NCBI RefSeq assembly: GCF_002211285.1
Contig: NZ_LOKX01000036.1
Location: 62,001 to 126,000 of the forward strand
Direction: 5' to 3'
Origin: Rhizobium sp. R635
Lineage (GTDB): Bacteria; Pseudomonadota; Alphaproteobacteria; Rhizobiales; Rhizobiaceae
Length of the DNA: 64,000 nucleotides
The position numbers and the translations under genes were made by a program. Under the pieces are notes generated by a model. The model was given only the letters and a program-made list of their open reading frames with translations. It did not search any database and was not told the DNA's origin. Numbering within the stretch: the first letter of the stretch is position 1; each line of letters opens with the position of its first letter. This document shows positions 41,664 to 51,474 of this stretch, in pieces.

Positions 41664-42021
41664 TCACACCGTCACGGATTCCCAGAGCTCGATCGGGTTG
41701 CCCTCAGGATCGTGAATCCCGGCAAAGCGGCCGACTTCGGAGTTCCACGCGGCCCGTGTTTCCACCGCGATCCCGCTTGCCGCAAGGTTCGCCATGAGCC
41801 CATCGAGATCATCGACCCGGAAGTTGATCATCCACTGTTGTTCTGCTCGCCCGAAATAGTCGGTGTTTTCGGAGAAAGGGCCAAAAATGGTCATCCCTGC
41901 CTCCTGCCGCCATACGGACTTGTGCAGGTCGGCAATGCCAAGGTGTCTCTCATACCAGCCCGCGAGGCCGGCGGGTCCGCCGCCCTGAAGAACACACCGT
42001 CAATCCGACTACCTTCGGCAT
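41664..42021 (-). pseudogene. Frameshifted VOC-family gene
   Basis: The start MPKVV (ATG at 42021, GGGAGG before it), the segment RIDGVFFRAADPPA and the segment GWYERHLGIADLHKSVW...MTIFGPFSENTDYF..LWESVTV together make one ordinary ~118-residue VOC protein. They lie in three different frames over 358 bases, which is not a multiple of three. So at least one, probably two, single-base shifts break the gene. The intact 76-residue C-terminal frame (from an internal ATG at 41894) could make only half a domain. Confidence 0.7.
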
Positions 42022-42154
42022 GAGACCTCCCTGGTTTGAAGAATGACACGGCTTGACGTAAATCTCGCCTCGCGGCAGCAATCCAAGCGCGTGAGAAGGT
42101 TTTACATCGAACCCTTCGGTGTGCCAATCGACGGAAACCTAGCGAGGGAAAACT

Positions 42155-43099
42155 ATGAGACAAGGTATGCGAATTGACGCCAACTATACGGAAGATGTCG
42201 TCGGCTTCGCCTTGGAATCCTTCCTGACTCTGTTGAGTTTTCCCCGACATCGCTTTTCGATCGAGCCGTTTTCGAGAGGCAAGGAGCGCTGGCTCGGCGC
42301 GGATGCACGGCTCCACGGCAGAATCCGCGGATTTCGACCCTTCTACATGCAGTTCAAGCGGCCGACGGCCTATCCGGATTTCAGCACCTCGAAGATTGTT
42401 ACCGACCGCCGCAAGGCGGGGCTGATCACGACGCCGCGCGCCCTCTACTTCCCGCTGCGCCAGAAGCGGGAGACGCATCGCGACTTTCAGCACAATGTCC
42501 TATTCCGCTTGCGTGAACGATTGCGCAATCGCGGCCTGGGTGATGCGGCTTATGTTTGCCCACTGTTTCTGGATCGCTCGGCATACCGGCTCAACTTGCA
42601 TTGGTCCGGTCTCGCGCGGTGGGGGCGCTTCTGGCGCCACCATCCCTGGGAAATCGAGGATGTGATGCTAGAGGACGGCGGGCGTCGGATTCGGTTCGAC
42701 CGAATGCCGGTTTTCGCTGAGCATATCTCTGTGCCGCCGCACGCTGCGGTCACTACCGCGTCGCATAGATACAGCTTTACTGAAAGTGGGACCGACCTTT
42801 GCTTTCATTCGCCTGAGGCGCTGCCCGACGGGTCAATGAGCCTAGCAACATTCCTCGACAAAGTCTCGGCTAGGTTCCTCGATGGCGGAGAGAAACTCTC
42901 TCCCGATGGATCGGACCAAATGCTGAGTGAACTGATAGCCGGCGTCGATGGCGATCAGAACACCGCGGCATCGACCTTTCGCCCCGAGGGCGAAGATCCC
43001 ATCGGGCGTTGGTTCTCCTGGGGCGATCATCTGCGCAGCGAATATGAGATCGAGCAATTTGCGCTGGTTCGTTGGAAGGACGAGGCGGACCTGTTCTAG
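42155..43099 (+). CDS. Hypothetical protein, possible PD-(D/E)xK-type nuclease
   Basis: A 314-residue soluble protein of no family known to me. GAGGGAAAACT precedes the ATG. Near the N-terminus it has LESFL (Glu about 21), then LGADARL (Asp about 50) and FYMQFKRP (Gln 66, Lys 68). The order E...D...QxK within a strand-rich region fits the restriction-endonuclease-like fold, with Gln in place of the second acid as in Mrr-type enzymes. The remainder is rich in aromatic and Arg residues. No methylase or other partner is adjacent. The nuclease idea is a motif-level inference. Confidence 0.45.
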   Translation: MRQGMRIDANYTEDVVGFALESFLTLLSFPRHRFSIEPFSRGKERWLGADARLHGRIRGFRPFYMQFKRPTAYPDFSTSKIVTDRRKAGLITTPRALYFPLRQKRETHRDFQHNVLFRLRERLRNRGLGDAAYVCPLFLDRSAYRLNLHWSGLARWGRFWRHHPWEIEDVMLEDGGRRIRFDRMPVFAEHISVPPHAAVTTASHRYSFTESGTDLCFHSPEALPDGSMSLATFLDKVSARFLDGGEKLSPDGSDQMLSELIAGVDGDQNTAASTFRPEGEDPIGRWFSWGDHLRSEYEIEQFALVRWKDEADLF

Positions 43100-43255
43100 A
43101 GCGGAGACGGATACCTACTTCTGGAGACAGCGGATTCGGGCCTGCCACGCTTCGCGTCCAAGCGGTGCTTTCACGATAAATTTCAATTCCAAATTACAAA
43201 ATACGCGCGTATATTGAGTTTGGGGACAGAATACCCGTGCCTTGGGGGCGAGGAC

Positions 43256-43564
43256 ATGTGTTGGAATACCTCATCAGCATTCACGCCGGTTGGGTTCGCT
43301 TTGCGCGGCCCGAGATCTCGCAAGATCGTATGGACGCTGGGCGACGCGGCGCGTCTCCTGATCAACGACTGGCCTTGCGATGACGGCGAGGAATACGTCG
43401 CTGCCGTGAAAGCCTGCGTCGACGCATTGAGCGGCAAGATTGCCCCGGAGCAATTCCGCGAAGCGCTTCTGCGCGCGGCCGATGAGGCTGGCATCGCTGC
43501 CCTGTCGCTCGTCCCGCAGGCAGTGGCGGAGCAACGGCCGGCCCCTCCCCCAATGATGCGGTAA
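43256..43564 (+). CDS. DUF982 family protein
   Basis: A 102-residue protein from the ATG at 43256 (GGGGGCGAGG before it). The core IVWTLGDAARLLINDWPCDDGEEYVAAVKACVDALSGKI is the DUF982 domain, a small helical family strongly expanded in rhizobia and of unknown function. Copies often occur as single genes in plasmid and accessory regions. The final 30 bases recur near 44.65 kb, on the far side of the next gene. Confidence 0.8.
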   Translation: MCWNTSSAFTPVGFALRGPRSRKIVWTLGDAARLLINDWPCDDGEEYVAAVKACVDALSGKIAPEQFREALLRAADEAGIAALSLVPQAVAEQRPAPPPMMR

Positions 43565-43627
43565 TCGTCGGTTCGGACGACCGCCCACCTGTTGGAAGCC
43601 TCACTGGGAAAGCCATTGCGCTCGTCC

Positions 43628-44599
43628 TCAGGCTTTGGTCGCCTTCGCTCCGGTCGCCGGTTTCAGCAGGATGATGAGAAGCAGGCCGGCGACGATGAGT
43701 GCTGCGCCTTCGAGATGATAGCGTTGCAGTTGTTCGCCGAGGATCAGGTAGGCGAGCACGGCGATGAAGATCGTCTGGATGTAAAGCAGCACGCCCGCCC
43801 GCGCCGCGCCCAAGGCCTCGATGCTGCGATTGAAGAGATAATACATGACCGCGCCGCCCGGGATCGCGACATAGGCGAGCGCGATGAGGCCGCTGGCATT
43901 CAGCGTCGAGCGCTCGTCGGAGACAAGCTCGAACAGGTAGAAGGGCAGCGCCGTCAGCACCGCCCGGCCGAGCAGGAGGACCAGCAGCGCAAGGCGATTG
44001 AGATCGAATTTCGCCCGGCGGAGCAGGACCGTATAGAGGCTGAAACAGAACGCGCCGGCGACGATCCACAGCTCTCCGGGATTGAGGTCGAGGCGCAGGA
44101 GCGCGGCCGGGCTGCCCTTGACGATGATGACGACGATCCCGAGAAAGGCGAGGATCGATCCGATCACCTGCCAGCGTCCCATCGGCTCGGCCAGCATGAA
44201 ACGGGCAAGGATCATGGTGATGATCGGGATCAGGGCGATGATGATGCCGGCGGTCGTGGCATCGGCATGTTCGAGGCCGACAAAAATCAGGCCCTGGCAG
44301 ATCGCAAGCCCCATGCCGCCGATGAAGAGCAGCTCGAGGCCGCGCGCCCGCACGAGCGCGGCCATCGCCCCGAAATGCCGGGACACGATCGGCATCAGGA
44401 TCGCCCAGGCGATCAGCACGCGCCAGAAGCAAAGCGCCCAGGGCGGCATCTCCGAAGAAACCCATTTCGCGGCGATATAGACGCCGGCCGACAGCAGCCA
44501 GCAGAAAATCCCCACGGAATAAGCGCCCGCAAGCGAACCGCCCGCCGCCCGTTCCGTCCCGACTGTGTCGCGATGGACCGCCAAGACATGTATCGCCAT
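43628..44599 (-). CDS. EamA/DMT-family transporter
   Basis: A 323-residue permease with ten membrane segments in two EamA halves. Seen: SVGIFCWLLSAGVYIAAKWVSSEMPPWALCFWRVLIAW in the first and PGGAVMYYLFNRSIEALGAARAGVLLYIQTIFIAVLAYLILGEQL in the second. It likely exports a small metabolite. The ATG at 44599 is preferred to a TTG at 44617. A 29-base direct repeat (26 of 29 identical) brackets the gene at 43541 and 44649, so it may be a discrete insertion. Confidence 0.85.
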   Translation of the reverse strand: MAIHVLAVHRDTVGTERAAGGSLAGAYSVGIFCWLLSAGVYIAAKWVSSEMPPWALCFWRVLIAWAILMPIVSRHFGAMAALVRARGLELLFIGGMGLAICQGLIFVGLEHADATTAGIIIALIPIITMILARFMLAEPMGRWQVIGSILAFLGIVVIIVKGSPAALLRLDLNPGELWIVAGAFCFSLYTVLLRRAKFDLNRLALLVLLLGRAVLTALPFYLFELVSDERSTLNASGLIALAYVAIPGGAVMYYLFNRSIEALGAARAGVLLYIQTIFIAVLAYLILGEQLQRYHLEGAALIVAGLLLIILLKPATGAKATKA

Positions 44600-44741
44600 G
44601 GCCCAGTTATGCCACAATTCCCATGCGCTGCACAGATGGAGGCGGCGGGCCCCTCCTCCAATGATGCGGCAGTCGTCATTTCACGCGGCTCTCGCCTGTC
44701 GGCGTCAGCTTGCGACATACCGGCAGGCGGCTCGCTGCCGG

Positions 44742-45422
44742 TCAGCGTCCAAGCTCGCCCGCGGCGGCGATGATCTCCGCTGCGGTCGGGAAGATGCAAA
44801 GGCTGTTCGGCCCGCCCAGCGCCTCAATTCGTGCCCAGGCGATGGTGCCGTTCGCATCGACCAGGAAGTGGCCGACGAGCTGGGTAGCATGTTTCGCAAA
44901 GATCGCATGATCGGCTTCATCGAGTTCGAAGCCGTCCTTGGCGTTGAGCACCGAGTTGGCTTCCATCGGGTGCAGCGGTTCCGGCAACTCACCCGTGGGG
45001 TTGATGCGCGCCGCCTGGAACTGCGCCATCGTCGCGCGATAAGGCCATTCGGGCTGCTCGCGGCTCCCATCGGGCAGGAACTCGCCATGCGGCACGCCGT
45101 AGGCCCGATGCGTCAGGCAGTCCGGATCGCACAGCAGCGTTACCGGCGTCGGACGGTGGCGAAAATACAGCCGAGCGCGTTCCGCCGGCGTATTGATAAC
45201 GGCCACGGTCTCCACCCCGGCAGCGCGCAGGGCGGGCTGTATGCCGGAAAGCTGCTCGACCTGACGCCGGCAAAACGGGCAGTGCAGCCCGCGAAAGAAA
45301 CCGATCAGGAACGGGCGCCCCCTCAAATCGGCGAAAGACACCATTCCGTCGAAATTGGCCGCGGCGAGCGTAAAGGCGGGCGCGGTTTCTCCAGGTTGCA
45401 GCGGGCGCTTTTGGTCTCCCAT
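44742..45422 (-). CDS. Peroxiredoxin-like (AhpC/TSA) protein
   Basis: A 226-residue thioredoxin-fold protein starting MGDQKRPLQPGETAPAFTL. The catalytic region reads FRGLHCPFCRRQVEQL, a CPFC with both cysteines (CxxC). The later part (CLTHRAYGVPHGEF, HFLVDANGTIAWARI) matches AhpC/TSA-like proteins. It should reduce peroxides or act as a thiol reductase in the cytosol; no signal peptide is seen. AAAGGAA precedes the ATG at 45422. Confidence 0.8.
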   Translation of the reverse strand: MGDQKRPLQPGETAPAFTLAAANFDGMVSFADLRGRPFLIGFFRGLHCPFCRRQVEQLSGIQPALRAAGVETVAVINTPAERARLYFRHRPTPVTLLCDPDCLTHRAYGVPHGEFLPDGSREQPEWPYRATMAQFQAARINPTGELPEPLHPMEANSVLNAKDGFELDEADHAIFAKHATQLVGHFLVDANGTIAWARIEALGGPNSLCIFPTAAEIIAAAGELGR

Positions 45423-45917
45423 GGGATAGTTCCTTTCCCGCATCGTCTCAGGCGAAACGACCGAAATTCAACTATACCACTTGTCGGAGCCGCTAGGCAC
45501 GCTGCTCACCACTCCCACTGTCAAAGCTGCCCCGCATCTTGCTTCTCCAACAGGTGGAAGGCCCAACAGTCCACAAGGAGTATCGGCGTCAGGTTTGCGC
45601 CAGGAGCGGACGTTGGCCGGGCATCAAGGAACGACCGATTTAGGGCCGACAGCGGACTGCCCCCCTGTTGGGCTCTACAGAATGAAAGCGGACATGCAGC
45701 CATTGTATGCCGGGGCCTGAAATTGGCCCGAAGCGGAATTCCAAGCATCACGAACATGAGGTGTCGCGGCATCAGCTGCCTGTTCTTTCACTATCATTAG
45801 AGTCGCGATTTGATAGAGAAATGATCGCAACCACAGACTTTAAATGCATCTTAAGAGCGAATCAGGAAGAATTTGACTTGAAATCGAGATCAGAACAAAG
45901 TAGGAACAAATCTAATT
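45423..45917. other. Gene-free stretch before the HD gene
   Basis: About 490 bases. The first part is GC-rich and contains GCGGACGTTGGCC- and AAAGCGGAC-type sequence that resembles dispersed intergenic remnants. From about 45770 the sequence turns AT-rich (GATTTGATAGAGAAATGATCG) and probably carries the HD gene promoter. Short frames here (for example 45707-45937) lack ribosome sites. Confidence 0.45.
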
Positions 45918-47309
45918 ATGAGACAGCGAATTCGTGATCCCCTGCATGATCTCATCGAATTCGATACCGAGCGAGACGAGTTCGAAGGGGTTCTTTGGAA
46001 AGCCATCCAAACGAAACCTTTTCAACGGCTTCGACGTGTGAAGCAGCTTGGATTTTCCGATCTGGTCTATCCAGGCGCAACGCACTCTCGGCTGGCCCAT
46101 AGTATCGGAGTGTTCCACACCGCGCGCATATTGATGGAAGTCATCGGCAGGCACGTACATAAGGTAGAAGATTCTAAGATGCGACAGGCACTTGCTGCTG
46201 CTTTGGTGCACGACCTCGGGCACGGACCCTTTAGCCATGCCTTCGAGAGCGTCGGCAAGCGCCTTGGCCTGAAGATGGCCGACCACGAGCATGTTAGCGA
46301 TGTCCTTATCCGCGATAGCGAAGTCGCAACGGTTCTAAATGAACTCGGAAGCGGTTTCGCAAATGACGTGGCCGATATCATTCGCGGTCGTGGCAAGAAA
46401 AACGTCTACAGAGCGGTGGTTTCGAGCCAGTTCGATGCCGATCGTCTCGATTATATGCGCCGCGATCGTCTGATGACAGGGACGCAGCACGCAGGAATCG
46501 ATTTCAAGTGGCTGATCGCAAACTTGCAGATCGCCAGCGTACCCTTTGGTGTTGACGAATCCTCGATTGGCGAGATCGAAACCTTCGTCCTGGGTCCCAA
46601 AGCAATTTTTGGCGCGGAGGCTTATGTTCTTGGTCTCTTCCAACTCTATCCGACTGTCTATTTCCACAAGGCAACCCGTGGCGCTGAGAAGATTTTCGGC
46701 GAACTGCTCTACCGAACAATCATGCTTGTTCAAGATGATAGCGTAAGTACAACTGGGCTGCCAAACAACCATCCGATAGTCCGTTTTGCCAGGCACCCTG
46801 ACGATGTGGAGTCCGCACTCGGTCTCGATGACACTTCTGTGTGGGGAGCTTTGCCACTCATGTGCGAAGCGGCAGATGGTGCGATCGCCAGCCTCGCTCA
46901 ATCGCTGAGGTATAGAGAATTGGGGAAATGCGTAGATATTCGAGAGAAGGTCGCGCACGCTATTGAAGACTCAGGTAAGGCCGACGAAGAGATCGATGCA
47001 TGCTGCGCAAAAATTAAGGAAAAGCTGACTGATTGGCTAGGGAGTCAGGATGCGAATGTGCCGCCAATCCACCTGGATGAGGCCCAACGGTCGCCTTACA
47101 AACTGGTCGAGGAGACACAGGGGCCGCTCGATCGGATCAACATTTATACGAATGGCGGAAAGCTCGTGGATCTGAAGCAACGATCAGCCGTTGTCGCTGC
47201 TGTGAAACCGTTCAAACTGTTCAGAGTTTATTGCAAGCGGAGTGACATGGAAACGCAGAAAGTCGTCGACGCAATAGTTGATGGGGAGATTGGCAATGCG
47301 AGACAGTGA
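45918..47309 (+). CDS. HD-domain phosphohydrolase (SAMHD1/YwfO-like)
   Basis: A 463-residue soluble enzyme. The HD metal site is complete: His in THSRLAHSIGVFH (about 56-67), the doublet in ALVHDLGHGPFSH (His98-Asp99) and Asp in SSQFDADRLDYMRRD (about 173-178). This is the dNTP triphosphohydrolase arrangement of the SAMHD1/YwfO group. It would cut dNTPs or other nucleotides to nucleosides and triphosphate. The C-terminal 190 residues have no recognised domain. The last 14 bases overlap the next gene, which is a YwgA-like protein; the same two families are neighbours in Bacillus. GC is lower than in the flanks. Confidence 0.85.
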   Translation: MRQRIRDPLHDLIEFDTERDEFEGVLWKAIQTKPFQRLRRVKQLGFSDLVYPGATHSRLAHSIGVFHTARILMEVIGRHVHKVEDSKMRQALAAALVHDLGHGPFSHAFESVGKRLGLKMADHEHVSDVLIRDSEVATVLNELGSGFANDVADIIRGRGKKNVYRAVVSSQFDADRLDYMRRDRLMTGTQHAGIDFKWLIANLQIASVPFGVDESSIGEIETFVLGPKAIFGAEAYVLGLFQLYPTVYFHKATRGAEKIFGELLYRTIMLVQDDSVSTTGLPNNHPIVRFARHPDDVESALGLDDTSVWGALPLMCEAADGAIASLAQSLRYRELGKCVDIREKVAHAIEDSGKADEEIDACCAKIKEKLTDWLGSQDANVPPIHLDEAQRSPYKLVEETQGPLDRINIYTNGGKLVDLKQRSAVVAAVKPFKLFRVYCKRSDMETQKVVDAIVDGEIGNARQ

Positions 47310-47799
47310 AAAGGTCGAAAGTATCATTAGAGATGCTGGGGGCCGTATAGTTGGACGCACAAAGCTCCAGAAGGTGTCCTTTTTTCTGGAGATGGCCAAC
47401 CTCGGCGACGGTTTTCAATTTAAGTACAAGCATTACGGTCCATTCAGCGAGGAACTCGCGACTGCGACCGAAGACGCAGTCGCGTTGAGAAATGTTTCCG
47501 AGAAAGTTTGCCCGGCCTCATGGGGCGGCTTCTATTCAGATTTTTCTCTGGTCGCTCCTGAGGCACCGAACGGTCCGCCGGAGCGTCTGAAACTCGCGAA
47601 GACGGCCGCTGAAGCGGACTCGGTAGAGCTGGAACTTGCTGCAACAGCACTTTTCCTGTCGGACGAATTCAAGGATCCATGGGCTGAGACAGCGAGGCGC
47701 AAACCGGAGAAGGCGGATGGAGACCGTCTTTCCAAAGCGAAAGAACTATATCGCAGACTTTACGCTGTAGTGCCCGGCAAGCTCCCTGCTATCGTGTGA
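47296..47799 (+). CDS. YwgA-like protein, partner of the HD phosphohydrolase
   Basis: A 167-residue protein from the ATG at 47296, with GGGGAG before it, inside the end of the HD gene. The N-terminal EKVESIIRDAGGRIVGRTKLQKVSFFLEM...YKHYGPFSEELA is the YwgA-type signature (GRTKLQK..YF.Y.YGPFS), distantly like Panacea/SocA antitoxin domains. The rest is helical and acidic. Overlapping frames imply equal, coupled synthesis with the HD enzyme. It may inhibit, localise or regulate it; no direct evidence exists in sequence. Confidence 0.7.
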   Translation: MRDSEKVESIIRDAGGRIVGRTKLQKVSFFLEMANLGDGFQFKYKHYGPFSEELATATEDAVALRNVSEKVCPASWGGFYSDFSLVAPEAPNGPPERLKLAKTAAEADSVELELAATALFLSDEFKDPWAETARRKPEKADGDRLSKAKELYRRLYAVVPGKLPAIV

Positions 47800-48294
47800 A
47801 AAATAACGGCCGGCAAAGTAAAAATACCGGCCGCCTCTTAAACAGCGGAATTACGGCAAGATCAGATCGTTCGGGGCTTATCCTTACGCTGCTACGTGCG
47901 GCAAACCTCGAAACCGCATCGCGTCCGACGCTGCAATCGCTGTGAGCAACCTGCCCTTCCCCACGCCCCAATTGTGTCGTTTCCGCATCACTTTCCGCCA
48001 GGTTGTAATTTCTCGCTTGGCAAGGCCGAAATGCTCAGCTACAAAACGCTCACCGCTTCAGATCGAACAACAGGGAGGCGTTGAATGACATCAGTGATCA
48101 TCGAAACCTCCCGTGGAATGAACCGACGCTAGGTCATTTCCATTCGCGGCCCGCCTTAAGCGCGCCCGACATGCGGTTTTCTCTTTCTTCACAGCCCGAT
48201 TGATCTGACGGGATCACTTCGTCTCCCGCCTGGGCTGTGCGCCTTTCAACTCTCTATTTGAGGACCGGCGCCGATATGGGCCGGGCTGAATTCA
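47800..48294. other. Gene-free stretch with a hairpin
   Basis: About 490 bases. CGGCCGG and CCGGCCG (about 47810-47835) flank an A-rich 12-base loop a few bases after the YwgA-like stop and may act as a terminator. The rest holds no credible gene; the last 100 bases should contain the ABC exporter promoter. Confidence 0.5.
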
Positions 48295-50085
<1,791 letters not shown>

Positions 50086-50105
50086 GCCGAAACGACGACT
50101 GACGG

Positions 50106-50430
50106 CCCCTTCTCCGTCGTCATGCTCGGGCTTGTGCCCCAAGCATCTGCTTCCGATCGATAGGGCAACAGATCTCGGCATAAGGCCGAGGACGACGCCG
50201 AGAGAAGGTGACGGTTGTCGACAAATCGAAACGCCAGGGTGATGCTCTGGCGTTTCCCACGACTGACAAAGTCGGTCCCCTCTCCTTCGTCATGCTCGGG
50301 CTTGTCCCGAGCATCTGCAACCAGCCGACAGGGCAGCAGATCCTCGGCACAAGGCCGAGGATGACGCCGAGAGAAGGGTGACGGCGGTTGTCGACAAATC
50401 GAAACGGCAGGGCTGATGCTCCGGCGTTCG
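50106..50430. repeat. Two direct copies of a ~150-base repeat
   Basis: Unit 1 (about 50106-50256) and unit 2 (about 50277-50430) share the order TCGTCATGCTCGGGCTTG, AGCATCTGC, CAGATC..CTCGGCA.AAGGCCGAGGA, GACGCCGAGAGAAGG, TTGTCGACAAATCGAAACG and a final GATGCTC.GGCGTTT. They differ by small indels. Each contains three hairpins. Only the first two thirds recur elsewhere in the window. Confidence 0.75.
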
Positions 50431-50512
50431 GCCATCGATTTAAGCCATTTGCGGCCCTACGCATTTCGTGTTTTGTCCCATGCTCAAGTCATCTCAGAGG
50501 AACCCGGCACGG

Positions 50513-51025
50513 ATGGAACACCTTCAGCGGATACTAATCTTCGGCAACGGTGGGACAGGCAAGACCTGGCTCGCCCGCAAAATCGCTGACATCCTGAAAC
50601 GTCCTACTATCCATTTGGACGATGTCCGCTGGGTTCCCGGCCAATACGGCGTCGCGCGAGACAATCAACTTGTTTTCAATGAAGTCGTGGAGGCCGGAAA
50701 GGCCGAGAGCTGGCTTATGGAGGGAGTATATGGATGGCTTGCCAATGCGGTTCTGCATCGGGTGACGACCTTGATATGGATCGATTTGCCCGAGGAAGAC
50801 TGCGTCGCCAATGTAACGGCCAGGGGCATTCAAGCGGCAGGCAGTGAGGAAAGCCTTCAAGAACTGATCGAGTGGGTGCGCGGGTATCGCCAGCGCGAAA
50901 ACTCTTCGACCTGTTATTCGAGCCATAAGAAGCTGTTTGATGCACACGCCAATTCGAAAGTGATCCTCAAGAACAGGGGCGAGATCAACGGATATGTAGA
51001 GCACATACGAAGATCGAAGCTATGA
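50513..51025 (+). CDS. P-loop kinase-like protein (adenylate-kinase-related)
   Basis: A 170-residue soluble protein. Walker A is ILIFGNGGTGKTWLA (residues about 8-22), then HLDDVRWVPGQYG and LMEGVYGWL, the pattern of FlaR/topology-modulation-like small NTPases. The LIWIDLPEEDCVANVTARG part matches the later helix region. It likely phosphorylates a small substrate. The ATG at 50513 is chosen; an ATG at 50480 would add 11 residues but has no ribosome site. Confidence 0.75.
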   Translation: MEHLQRILIFGNGGTGKTWLARKIADILKRPTIHLDDVRWVPGQYGVARDNQLVFNEVVEAGKAESWLMEGVYGWLANAVLHRVTTLIWIDLPEEDCVANVTARGIQAAGSEESLQELIEWVRGYRQRENSSTCYSSHKKLFDAHANSKVILKNRGEINGYVEHIRRSKL

Positions 51026-51062
51026 AGGACACAGCAACGATGCGCCAATCGATACGATCGTC

Positions 51063-51341
51063 GTGTCGATCACGCACTCCCCCCCCGAACTCAGCGAGGA
51101 GGACCTGTCTATTGAGGTTCCACCGGAGCTTTGCAGTCAGCTTGGTTTGGATGATGCCGCCAATTGGGTCCGCGTGAGCGAGGTCAACAGGTTCGAGTGG
51201 CCCGGCATTCACCTTCGCACGCTCCCCTCGAATCCGAACCGCTACGACTACGGCATGATCCCTCCGGAATTCTACGAAAAGATCAAAGCCAAGCTTTATG
51301 AGGCAATGATGAAGGGGCGCGTGCCGTCTGCCAAACGCTGA
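51063..51341 (+). pseudogene. C-terminal fragment of a PemK-like (growth inhibitor) gene
   Basis: From a GTG at 51063 the frame reads VSITHSPPELSEEDLSIEVP, GLDDAANWVRVSEVNRFEWPG and YDYGMIPPEFYEKIKAKL. As I recall, proteins annotated as PemK-type growth inhibitors carry ITHSPP...IPP..LGLDD..SW....E.N.F.WPG as their C-terminal half, after an N-terminal half that is missing here. The same frame stays open further left (GHSNDAPIDTIV), inside the kinase gene end. So it is a 5'-truncated remnant, or a short protein made from the GTG. Confidence 0.5.
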
Positions 51342-51474
51342 GTGGGTGGCGATTGCAGTCATTGCCCGCATTCAGAACGTTGATAATATCCCCGAGCACA
51401 TTGGAGCGTTCGATGACCAGCAGGCGCCGCGCCGGCTGCGCTCCGCACCCAACCACCCCACGGAGGCTCCCCAT

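Noticed and set aside
45707..45937. A 76-codon + strand frame before the HD gene
   Set aside because: It starts in remnant-like sequence, lacks a ribosome site and runs into the HD gene.
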